This document shows positions 1-5,518 of a stretch of 7,736 nt of DNA, in pieces (positions within the stretch are counted from its first letter, which is position 1; every line of letters starts with the position of its first letter). The position numbers were made by a program, and so were the translations under genes. The notes under the pieces were generated by a model, which did no database searches, was not told where the DNA came from, and was given only the letters and a program-made list of their open reading frames with translations. This DNA is from Methanothrix sp. (GTDB lineage Archaea > Halobacteriota > Methanosarcinia > Methanotrichales > Methanotrichaceae): the NCBI GenBank assembly GCA_011391755.1, contig JAABPZ010000061.1, positions 1 through 7,736 on the forward strand, written 5' to 3'.

Positions 1-650
1 TGAAGATAGATGGCAGCGCCTATGCCGAGAGGAGAAGAGACAATCATGGCACCAAGAACCATCCATAAAGAGCCCAATATGGCCGTGCTGATCCCGCCCG
101 CCTGGCCCAGGCGCCTGTGGGGCGTGGTTAAAAACTCCCAGCTAATGATCCCAATTCCTTTGTAGATTATTATGAAGAGTATCCCGCCTAAAAGAAGAAG
201 CGAGAGCACTGCAGATAGCCGGACCGCCAGAAATACCAGGGCCTCTCGACCCCGGGCGCTGTATCCGTATATGATATTAAAAGCGTCCTTCATGCACAGC
301 ATGCTGGCAAAAAGTATCAGAAGTGAGATAATAAAAGCATAATCGAAGGATGCGCCCACCCCTAGTGGCCGGCGGATGACAAATCCGGCCTGAAGTGTCC
401 CGAAATACATCATAGAAAGGATGGCGGAACAGATGAGGACGTCCAGGGCCAGGTAGGGGGCCGTCTTCAGGGAAACGGCCGGCGAGAATATATAGGACAC
501 TATAATCAGCAATAGGCTTACGAGAAGACCGATCTGCCAAAGAGGCGTCAGCTTTTCCAGGTCGGGCTGAAGGAAAAGACATGCTAGCGAGGAGACGAAT
601 AAAAACGCCGATATGACAAGAGAGGCCGCCGGGGCGGGCTTGACCAACAT
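1..650 (-). CDS. pstA: Phosphate ABC transporter permease PstA (3' end missing), with long N-terminal extension
   Basis: Inner-membrane subunit that would pair with PstC to form the channel of the Pst phosphate importer, powered by PstB. Only the first 216 codons are present; the gene runs off the left edge. Residues about 164-216 (KGIGIISWEFLT, then GGISTAILGS and SSPLGIGAAIYL) match the start of the conserved PstA core. The start is the ATG at 648-650, directly after the pstC stop, with GGAGG 7 nt upstream inside pstC. This start leaves about 130 residues before the usual core, holding four extra hydrophobic segments at roughly 9-28, 39-57, 66-88 and 105-122; the family's normal first helix is at about 145-163. 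E. coli PstA has only a short cytoplasmic stretch there. The EAA loop that contacts PstB lies outside the window. Identity is firm from the core motifs and the pstC context; the role of the extension is unknown. Confidence 0.88.
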   Translation of the reverse strand, partial: MLVKPAPAASLVISAFLFVSSLACLFLQPDLEKLTPLWQIGLLVSLLLIIVSYIFSPAVSLKTAPYLALDVLICSAILSMMYFGTLQAGFVIRRPLGVGASFDYAFIISLLILFASMLCMKDAFNIIYGYSARGREALVFLAVRLSAVLSLLLLGGILFIIIYKGIGIISWEFLTTPHRRLGQAGGISTAILGSLWMVLGAMIVSSPLGIGAAIYL

Positions 651-1559
651 TCAGTATCCTCCGAATTTTCGTCTGATGCGAGAGCGGGCATAATCTGCAA
701 CCAAACTGAGGATGGAGACCACGATAAGGAGAACGAATCCGACCGCAAAGAGAACATGATAGTGCATTGAACCTCTGGCCACCTCGCCCATCTCCCCGGC
801 GATGACTGAGGTGAAGGTTGCTCCCTGATCAAATATATCGTAAGGGGGAGAGGCCAGTCTGGCAACGTTTCCCACCACCAAGAGCACGGCCATGGTCTCC
901 CCGATTATGCTACCTATGTTGAGGAGAACGGCTGCCGTAATTCCCGAGGACGCCGCCGGTATGGTCACATTTTGAAGCGTCTGCCAGCGATTGGCCCCCA
1001 GGGCAAGTGAGCCCTCCTTAAATTCGCTGGGCACGGCCCGCAGAGCATCCTCACAAATGGTGGTGAGGTAGGGAATGAACATTACTCCCAGAAGGATCGA
1101 TCCGGCCAGGATCGACCTGCCGGTGAGCATATCAAAGCTGTCCTGCAGATAAGATACGAGAATTATCACTCCTAAAAAGCCGTAGACAATGGAAGGCACG
1201 CCGGCCAATAGCTCAATGGCCGGCTTCAATACGGCCTTGCTCTTAGGCCCGGCCAGCTCCGCCAGGTAAATGGCCAGAGGAAAACCGATGATGATATTGA
1301 TAAAAAGGGCCAGGAGTGTTATGACCATTGAGGCCAAGATAAGAGGCAGAAATCCGTAAATATCGCCGGCAGGATGCCATTTTGAGCCGGATAACAGAGA
1401 GAAGATGCCAAGTTGTGAAAAAGCCGGCAGGCTTTCATTAATGAGGAAATAGAAGATAAGAAGGATAATGAGGATGGAGGCGATGGCAGACATGAACAGC
1501 AGAGCCTCTACGAACATCTCCCCGTATTTGCGAGGCATCCTTAACCTGGGCCGATCCAT
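651..1559 (-). CDS. pstC: Phosphate ABC transporter permease PstC
   Basis: Membrane-spanning subunit of the high-affinity phosphate importer; forms the translocation path with PstA. The 302-residue length is normal for the family. After a basic N-terminus (MDRPRLRMPRK) there are about six hydrophobic helices. Family marks are SGSKWHP followed by YGFLPLI (about residues 57-73), ELLAGVPSIVYGFLG (about 116-130), and the EAA-type coupling loop EFKEGSLALGANRWQTL (about 179-195), which docks onto the ATPase PstB. The stop TGA at 651-653 touches the pstA ATG with no gap, so the two are co-translated. No clear Shine-Dalgarno precedes the ATG at 1557-1559; codons 8 and 15 are also ATG, and AGG or GGGGAG precede them, so the true start could be slightly downstream. 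pstS is not upstream; the gene there is orc1/cdc6. Regulation by phosphate is expected for pst genes and is inferred here. Confidence 0.96.
   Translation of the reverse strand: MDRPRLRMPRKYGEMFVEALLFMSAIASILIILLIFYFLINESLPAFSQLGIFSLLSGSKWHPAGDIYGFLPLILASMVITLLALFINIIIGFPLAIYLAELAGPKSKAVLKPAIELLAGVPSIVYGFLGVIILVSYLQDSFDMLTGRSILAGSILLGVMFIPYLTTICEDALRAVPSEFKEGSLALGANRWQTLQNVTIPAASSGITAAVLLNIGSIIGETMAVLLVVGNVARLASPPYDIFDQGATFTSVIAGEMGEVARGSMHYHVLFAVGFVLLIVVSILSLVADYARSRIRRKFGGY
658..662 (-). promoter_or_regulatory. Shine-Dalgarno site of pstA
   Basis: GGAGG on the minus strand, 7 nt upstream of the pstA ATG and inside the last codons of pstC. It matters because it supports the upstream start, and so the extended N-terminus, over internal ATGs such as codons 80, 81, 117 and 120. 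Confidence 0.75.
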
Positions 1560-1598
1560 ACGCCGTGGTGGAAGGCGTTAACGGGTTAAAGCCCTTGT

Positions 1599-1615
1599 CT
1601 ATATTATCTATATAG
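1599..1615. repeat. Inverted repeat near predicted pst transcription start; candidate operator
   Basis: CTATAT, 5-nt spacer TATCT, ATATAG: perfect 6-bp arms. It overlaps the start site predicted from the TATA box at 1635-1643, where an archaeal repressor would block polymerase. A further pair of GTTAA repeats 8 bp apart (1577-1581 and 1585-1589) lies just downstream. AT-rich short palindromes also arise by chance in promoters, so an operator role is only a suggestion. Confidence 0.3.
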
Positions 1616-1634
1616 TGGTGATACAAAACACAGT

Positions 1635-1643
1635 TTTTATATA
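1635..1643 (-). promoter_or_regulatory. TATA box, probable pst promoter
   Basis: TATATAAAA on the minus strand, a close match to the archaeal TATA consensus, preceded by the purine-rich stretch AAAAGATG that could serve as BRE. Archaeal start sites fall about 26 bp downstream of the TATA centre, predicting transcription from near 1612 and a leader of about 50 nt before pstC. A second TATA-like run (TATATAG) lies within the inverted repeat at 1599-1615. Confidence 0.55.
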
Positions 1644-1676
1644 GGCATCTTTTGCAAATAGTCTCAAACCAGACAT

Positions 1677-2801
1677 TCATGAGCCCAGCCGGCCCAATAT
1701 CTCCTCGGACTCATAGCGCACGCTGATGACGCGGCTTCGGCCCCGCTCCCCCGTCCCGGTAAAATCAGCATTTATCAGCCGGATAGAATCGAGCTTATTG
1801 AGAATCTCATGGAAACGAGTGTATCCCGCCTCCGTCTGCTCATGAAAGCGAGCAAATAGTTCGCCAGCGCGCCAGCTTTTTTGCTCCGCTGCCAGGCGCA
1901 GCACAACCAGTTCATCGTCTTTCAGGGTTTTCAAGGCATAGGTGAGGTGAACCAGGCGGGAACGATCGCAAGAGCCGGCCACATCAACCAGCGAGACGCT
2001 CTTGGAGGCACGCTTTTCCGCAGATAGTCCGGACCTCTTGAGAAGGTCAATTCCCACCCGCAGGTCCCCGGACCTCTCGGTGCAGTCCACAACCTCCTCC
2101 AGAACATCATCATTCATCACGCCGGGATAAAAGCCCATCTGCACCCGGCGGCTCAAGATGTCGCGTATCTCTGATCGGGCATAGAGAGGAAAGATGATCT
2201 CTTCCGGCTGAAAGACGGAGACCACGCGTGGGTCGAGAACATAATTCAAGGCCAATTCACTCATAACGCCGATCACACCCATCCGGGCACCGGGACAGGT
2301 CTCATGGGCCCGCAAGAGGGAGTACAAGACGTGATCCACCTCCTTTTCGTGGAAGAGATAATTTATGTCGTCTAAAGCCACCATCAGCACCTTATCCTGG
2401 TCGGCTGCTGCCTGAGCTACCTTCTCGAAGATGCGTTTAAAGGATATGCCGCTGGAGGGTGGTGCATGATCGAAGACCTTTTTGTAGATCTGATAAAAAA
2501 CGGAATATTTGGTGCAGTCCATCTGGCAGTTGACATGCACGGGAATGACCTTTGTCGAATGCGCCTCAATTTCCTCGAAGAGCTTGAAAAGGGCCGTGGT
2601 CTTGCCGGTGCCGGGTGGGCCCAGGCAGAGGGCATTGACGGGACGGGCACCTTGCATTGCCGGACGTATGCAGAATTTAAGGCTATTCATCTGATCTTCC
2701 CGGTGCAGGAAGTGCTCGGGCAGGTGATCTAACTCGAACAGATCCCTGTCTTTGAAGAGCGTCTCCTCCCAGAGGAGCATATCAGGTTTTTCGGCTTTCA
2801 C
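1677..2801 (-). CDS. cdc6: Orc1/Cdc6-type replication initiator ATPase
   Basis: AAA+ initiator of the archaeal Orc1/Cdc6 family, which binds origin boxes and loads the MCM helicase. The 374-residue length is typical. The N-terminal family pattern (LFKDRDLFELDHLPEHFLHRE, about residues 15-34) is followed by Walker A GPPGTGKT at 61-68, Walker B with LDDIN at 143-147, a sensor 1 region near GVIGVMSEL (175-183), LDPRV (189-193), and sensor 2 SGDLR at 244-248. Residues from about 283 on form the C-terminal winged-helix domain. Two core positions differ from the common pattern: Walker B reads DDIN rather than DEID, and sensor 1 has Ser where Asn is usual. It starts with GTG at 2799-2801, overlapping the gatE stop as GTGA, with no Shine-Dalgarno, which suggests translational coupling; the ATG at codon 8 is an alternative. 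Archaea often carry several copies, and this looks like a secondary (Cdc6-2-like) one, by inference only. Confidence 0.93.
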   Translation of the reverse strand: MKAEKPDMLLWEETLFKDRDLFELDHLPEHFLHREDQMNSLKFCIRPAMQGARPVNALCLGPPGTGKTTALFKLFEEIEAHSTKVIPVHVNCQMDCTKYSVFYQIYKKVFDHAPPSSGISFKRIFEKVAQAAADQDKVLMVALDDINYLFHEKEVDHVLYSLLRAHETCPGARMGVIGVMSELALNYVLDPRVVSVFQPEEIIFPLYARSEIRDILSRRVQMGFYPGVMNDDVLEEVVDCTERSGDLRVGIDLLKRSGLSAEKRASKSVSLVDVAGSCDRSRLVHLTYALKTLKDDELVVLRLAAEQKSWRAGELFARFHEQTEAGYTRFHEILNKLDSIRLINADFTGTGERGRSRVISVRYESEEILGRLGS

Positions 2802-4684
2802 TCATTGAGTATATTTTGTATTTCCTTCTTCAATATGGCGCTCACCATGCCGCCATCGGCTTTACCCCTCAATTCCTTCATCACCAGGCCCATAAGTGGT
2901 GCTGCGGCCCTCTCTCCCTTGGAGCGCACCAGATCGGCCTTGCTCGCCACAATTGCCCGCACGGCATTCTCCACTTCTGTCTCATCCACGCCCGCCAGGC
3001 CGGCCGTAGCCGCCGCTTCATCTGCCGTCATTTCCGGATGCTCGGCCAGGGCGCGCAGCAGATCCGTCAGGCCCTCTTTGGCCACCCGGCCCTGGGCCAT
3101 GATCGCCAAGCTCTCCACATAATGCCGATCGATCAGATTGGAGACGGGCACGGCCGCCCGGGCCAGCTCGATGGGGATGGTCTCCAGGGTCCGGACCACA
3201 ATAGAAGGAGAAACCGGATAATTTTGCACAATCTCTTCAAAGAGCGGATAGCTGGGTGAGGCAGCCATAACTTTAGCCTGCTCGGCATTCAAGCCATATT
3301 CGCGCTCGAAACGTTTGGCGCGCTCTCTGGAGAGTTCAGGCAGTTGCAGCTGACCAAGCATCTCATCCGTAATCACCACCGCTGGCACATCCGTCTCCGG
3401 GTACATGCGGGCGGAACCGGGCAGAGGCCGCATGTACTCCGAGCAGCCGTTGGGCAGAGCCCGGCGCGTCTCTTCCGGCACGAAGGCGATCGCCTCACGG
3501 GCTCGAACCAGCACAGCTTGTAGCGCCTTTTCCGCTCTGTCCCGCGGTCCGGTGACCATGATCACGGCATCGCCTTCGCCTGTCGCCAGAAGGCTGCGCA
3601 CGGCTCTGACCTCCTCGGCGCTTACGCCGTAAGCGGGGAGCTCATCGCTATGAAATATGCCGCCCACACCTGCTCTTTTGGCTCGGTCCGACATCTCGGA
3701 GCCCAGCCGGCGGTCAGGCTGAATCTCCCGGCCCACCAGTCCGGCAAAGCCCGCCAGCCGGCAGGCCAGGACCACCCCGCCACTTTTGATGGAGCGGGCC
3801 AGCACCTTGGAGCCGGTATTCGCGAAGATCTCGGTGACATCCCAAACCGTGCCATCAACCGAAGAGCTGCGGTTGACCAACTCATCTCTTATTTCCAGCA
3901 AACGTACCTGGCGTAGTGCCTCAAACTCCACCACCTTATCGACCAGATTGAGGGCCTGCACACCCTTGATCTCCACCCGCGCTCCGCCTTTAATGGAGAC
4001 ATTGACATCCTGGCGGATGGTACCAAGCCCCCGTTTCACGCGACCGGTAGAGCGCAGGATCATTCCCAGATAAGAAGCAACCTCACGGGCGTGCGCGGGA
4101 GAGACGATATCCGGAGCCGTGCCGATCTCCACCAGCGGTATTCCCAACCGATCTAATGAGTAGACTACGCTGTCTCCCCGGTCCTCAATGATGCGCGCCG
4201 CCTCCTCCTCCAGGCTGAGGATGCTTATGCCCACAGCTCCCAAGGAGGTCTCGATGCTGCCGTCCGAGCCGACGTAGCCGGTGCGCTGGAAACCGGAGGT
4301 ATTGGAGCCGTCTATCACCATTTTACGCATGGTCTCCAGCTCATCTACGATCTTCATGTTGAGCAGCCGGGCAATGACCAGGGATATCTCGAGGGCCTCG
4401 GCATTTATCTCGCGGGGCGGCTCCTCATCCGCTTCTACCAGACAGGTGCTGTCATAGGACTTGTAATGAAACCTTCGCGTAACCAAGACCTCTTCCAGAG
4501 CGGCGCGATCGATCTCGCCAAGCTCGCTTCGGGAAGGTCGAAGATACCGGAAGAAATCGAAATTGGACTCCTCTACCTCCCGATGTTTGGTGGGGCAACC
4601 GCAGAAGAGCTTACAAGTCGTGTCAAGTTGCTGGTGAATCTCAATGCCGCATATCAAGCCTAGAGCATGGTAATCTAATGCCAT
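2798..4684 (-). CDS. gatE: Glutamyl-tRNA(Gln) amidotransferase subunit E
   Basis: Archaea-specific subunit of GatDE, which converts Glu-tRNA(Gln) to Gln-tRNA(Gln) in the cytoplasm using ammonia released by GatD. GatE supplies the tRNA-binding kinase and transamidation part. The 628-residue length fits the family. Motifs in order: GIEIHQQLDTTCKLFCGCPT (13-32), the cradle segment with DVNVSIKGG and VEIKGVQ (226-243), a GatE-specific insert related to the bacterial AspRS GAD domain (about 285-395), GCSEYMRPLPGSARMYPETD (413-432), and a YqeY-like helical tail from about 480 ending in GGMVSAILKKEIQNIL. The GAD insert separates it from bacterial GatB. It starts 4 nt after the histone stop, with a weak AAGGT site 8 nt before the ATG, and its stop overlaps the cdc6 GTG. 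Its partner gatD is not in the window. Confidence 0.97.
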   Translation of the reverse strand: MALDYHALGLICGIEIHQQLDTTCKLFCGCPTKHREVEESNFDFFRYLRPSRSELGEIDRAALEEVLVTRRFHYKSYDSTCLVEADEEPPREINAEALEISLVIARLLNMKIVDELETMRKMVIDGSNTSGFQRTGYVGSDGSIETSLGAVGISILSLEEEAARIIEDRGDSVVYSLDRLGIPLVEIGTAPDIVSPAHAREVASYLGMILRSTGRVKRGLGTIRQDVNVSIKGGARVEIKGVQALNLVDKVVEFEALRQVRLLEIRDELVNRSSSVDGTVWDVTEIFANTGSKVLARSIKSGGVVLACRLAGFAGLVGREIQPDRRLGSEMSDRAKRAGVGGIFHSDELPAYGVSAEEVRAVRSLLATGEGDAVIMVTGPRDRAEKALQAVLVRAREAIAFVPEETRRALPNGCSEYMRPLPGSARMYPETDVPAVVITDEMLGQLQLPELSRERAKRFEREYGLNAEQAKVMAASPSYPLFEEIVQNYPVSPSIVVRTLETIPIELARAAVPVSNLIDRHYVESLAIMAQGRVAKEGLTDLLRALAEHPEMTADEAAATAGLAGVDETEVENAVRAIVASKADLVRSKGERAAAPLMGLVMKELRGKADGGMVSAILKKEIQNILNE

Positions 4685-4688
4685 CGAT

Positions 4689-4919
4689 CTACCTTTCTGA
4701 GATCAGGGGAGGTTTAACTCTTTTGACTGCCTCTCTGATATCCTCGGACTTGACCGTCTTTCTCTTGGCATGATTGGCCCAGCCGACAGCTTCCCGGGCT
4801 ACCTCTAAGCCATAACCTTCTAAAACCTCAGCCAGCGCATCCCTCGCGCCTTCGCTCACTCTCTTAGCTCCCGCCTCGCGGATGAGTCTGCTCACCGGGG
4901 CAACAGGAAGTATCGGCAT
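4689..4919 (-). CDS. Archaeal histone (HMf family)
   Basis: Small DNA-wrapping protein forming dimers, and polymers of dimers, that package archaeal chromatin. Its 76 residues comprise one histone fold (residues 4-68) and a short tail, PPLISER. Family marks: LPVAPVSRLIREAGAKRVSEGAR at the start and AKRKTVKSEDIREAVKRV at the end. Aligned by eye to HMfB, the stacking-loop glycine (G17), DNA-contacting R20, K54 and T55, and interface residues H50 and D60 are kept, but the HMfB interface Leu46 is Trp47 here. The ATG at 4917-4919 has GAGGTG 8 nt upstream, a strong Shine-Dalgarno, so the start is well supported. It heads a likely three-gene transcript with gatE and cdc6, with two palindromes upstream. 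Confidence 0.96.
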   Translation of the reverse strand: MPILPVAPVSRLIREAGAKRVSEGARDALAEVLEGYGLEVAREAVGWANHAKRKTVKSEDIREAVKRVKPPLISER

Positions 4920-4927
4920 TTGTCATA

Positions 4928-4933
4928 CACCTC
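4928..4933 (-). promoter_or_regulatory. Shine-Dalgarno site of the histone gene
   Basis: GAGGTG on the minus strand, 8 nt before the histone ATG. It implies a leadered transcript, so transcription starts upstream of 4933. Confidence 0.6.
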
Positions 4934-4935
4934 AT

Positions 4936-4947
4936 AAATCCGGATTT
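4936..4947. repeat. Perfect 12-bp palindrome upstream of the histone gene
   Basis: AAATCCGGATTT, symmetrical without a spacer. It would lie at the transcription start if the TTTAAA element at 4968-4973 acts as the histone TATA box. Its half-site AAATC/GATTT recurs in the second palindrome 29 bp upstream (centre to centre), which suggests a shared protein-binding sequence; this is inference. Confidence 0.45.
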
Positions 4948-4963
4948 TGCAGCCAGAAAAGAC

Positions 4964-4977
4964 AAGATTTAAATCTT
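4964..4977. repeat. Perfect 14-bp palindrome with TATA-like core upstream of the histone gene
   Basis: AAGATTTAAATCTT. The TTTAAA core with a purine-rich flank (GAAGA) could serve as a BRE/TATA element for the histone gene, giving a leader of about 20-25 nt that keeps the GAGGTG site. Being symmetrical, it could work in either direction or be an operator. It holds the same AAATC/GATTT pentamers as the palindrome at 4936-4947, in opposite arrangement. Confidence 0.45.
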
Positions 4978-5021
4978 CGAGAGCTACAAGCCAGAATAAG
5001 CTGTCTATTCACCTGCAATTC

Positions 5022-5031
5022 CATATATAAT
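5022..5031. promoter_or_regulatory. TATA-like element in the divergent region between histone and cysteine-rich genes
   Basis: On the minus strand this reads TTATATATGG preceded by the A-rich run CAAAAA, a plausible BRE/TATA pair for the histone gene with an 80-nt leader. On the plus strand it reads CCATATATAA and could serve the cysteine-rich gene with a leader of over 100 nt. The surrounding 4920-5164 stretch holds no gene I can support. Confidence 0.4.
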
Positions 5032-5059
5032 TTTTGTTGGGCAAAGGTTTTCATTATTA

Positions 5060-5082
5060 GGGTTTATTTGAAAAATAAAGCC
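5060..5082. repeat. Imperfect inverted repeat upstream of the cysteine-rich gene
   Basis: Arms GGGTTTATTT (5060-5069) and AAATAAAGCC (5073-5082) separated by GAA; nine of ten positions pair. It could be a leader hairpin or a protein-binding site before the gene at 5165. Downstream to 5116 the plus strand is purine-rich with alternating G and A runs. Confidence 0.35.
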
Positions 5083-5153
5083 AGAAGAGGGGAAAAATCC
5101 AAAAAGGGGATGGGAAATGTTATTTATGTTGCCGCGAATAACATTAGCAAGAG

Positions 5154-5158
5154 AGGAG
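5154..5158 (+). promoter_or_regulatory. Shine-Dalgarno site of the cysteine-rich gene
   Basis: AGGAG within GAGAGGAG, 6 nt before the ATG at 5165. It favours this start over the in-frame ATGs at 5117 and 5126, which would add 16 or fewer residues. Confidence 0.7.
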
Positions 5159-5164
5159 CAAACG

Positions 5165-5500
5165 ATGAGCGAGCTTGTATGTAAGGCTATTATCTATAAA
5201 GATTTAGAAGATGTTTATGGCCCCTGTGGGTGCGGCATGAACCTGGCCACATTGCCCGTACTTCTTCCCCGGGACTGGGTGGTAGTGGAGCGCCCCCCTC
5301 AGGCGGAGAATGACGAATTCTGCAAGGGCGATGATTTCAGGCGAATCTCGGGATTTACCTGCAACCAGGTCTTTGAGCATGAGATGGATGGAACAGAGTA
5401 CATGGCCAACTTCTCTTGCTGCTCGGAGTGTGCAGAGAAGGCAATAGAGCGCGGGTATGCGACCTATGCCAAGAAATCTTACCCGCGAGCACTGCGCTAA
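5165..5500 (+). CDS. Conserved-looking cysteine-rich small protein, function unknown
   Basis: A 111-residue soluble protein that I do not recognise. It has no signal peptide or membrane segment. Eight cysteines stand out: Cys6, the GPCGCG motif (Cys21, Cys23), Cys53, Cys66, and SCCSEC near the end (Cys85, Cys86, Cys89). CxC and CCxxC groupings suggest a metal site (zinc or iron-sulfur) or redox-active thiols. The spacing does not fit the ferredoxin-thioredoxin reductase pattern CPC-x16-CPC-x8-CHC, nor a zinc ribbon with paired CxxC knuckles. The start is set by the AGGAG site. The stop is 18 nt before a CPKC redoxin on the same strand, so the two are probably co-transcribed; a role in thiol or electron transfer with that redoxin is inferred. 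Codon use and composition look like the neighbours, arguing that it is a genuine gene. Confidence 0.8.
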   Translation: MSELVCKAIIYKDLEDVYGPCGCGMNLATLPVLLPRDWVVVERPPQAENDEFCKGDDFRRISGFTCNQVFEHEMDGTEYMANFSCCSECAEKAIERGYATYAKKSYPRALR

Positions 5501-5507
5501 AAACCAA

Positions 5508-5512
5508 GAGGT
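5508..5512 (+). promoter_or_regulatory. Shine-Dalgarno site deciding a TTG start
   Basis: GAGGT 6 nt before the TTG at 5519-5521. There is no ATG nearby in frame before the CPKC motif, so this site fixes the redoxin start on a TTG codon. Confidence 0.7.
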
Positions 5513-5518
5513 ATCCCT

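Noticed and set aside
277..582. 101-residue minus-strand open frame
   Set aside because: It is a shifted frame inside pstA, whose own frame is open, starts at a good ribosome site and carries family motifs.
1560..1676. Replication origin next to the end of cdc6
   Set aside because: Only a TATA box and short repeats are seen, and at 117 bp the gap is small for an origin with several initiator boxes.
1438..1680. 80-residue open frame on the minus strand across the pst promoter
   Set aside because: It covers the TATA box and inverted repeat and runs out of frame into pstC. The product looks like translated promoter and has no family pattern.
2805..4073. Several plus-strand open frames opposite gatE
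   Set aside because: They are reverse-strand shadows of the gatE coding sequence, low in complexity and without domains.
4920..5164. Replication origin in the AT-rich gap near orc1/cdc6 and the histone gene
   Set aside because: Initiator genes often lie by an origin, and the gap is AT-rich, but I see no repeated origin-recognition boxes with G-strings. The palindromes differ from such boxes, and cdc6 is over 2 kb away.
5110..5184. Possible 24-residue leader peptide upstream of the cysteine-rich gene
   Set aside because: An ATG at 5110 follows a GGGG run and the frame ends inside the next gene, but the peptide has no repeated codons or attenuation pattern and the real gene has its own strong ribosome site.
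5165..5500. Calling this gene a ferredoxin-thioredoxin reductase catalytic subunit
   Set aside because: It has many cysteines and sits by a redoxin, but lacks the CPC-x16-CPC-x8-CHC pattern.
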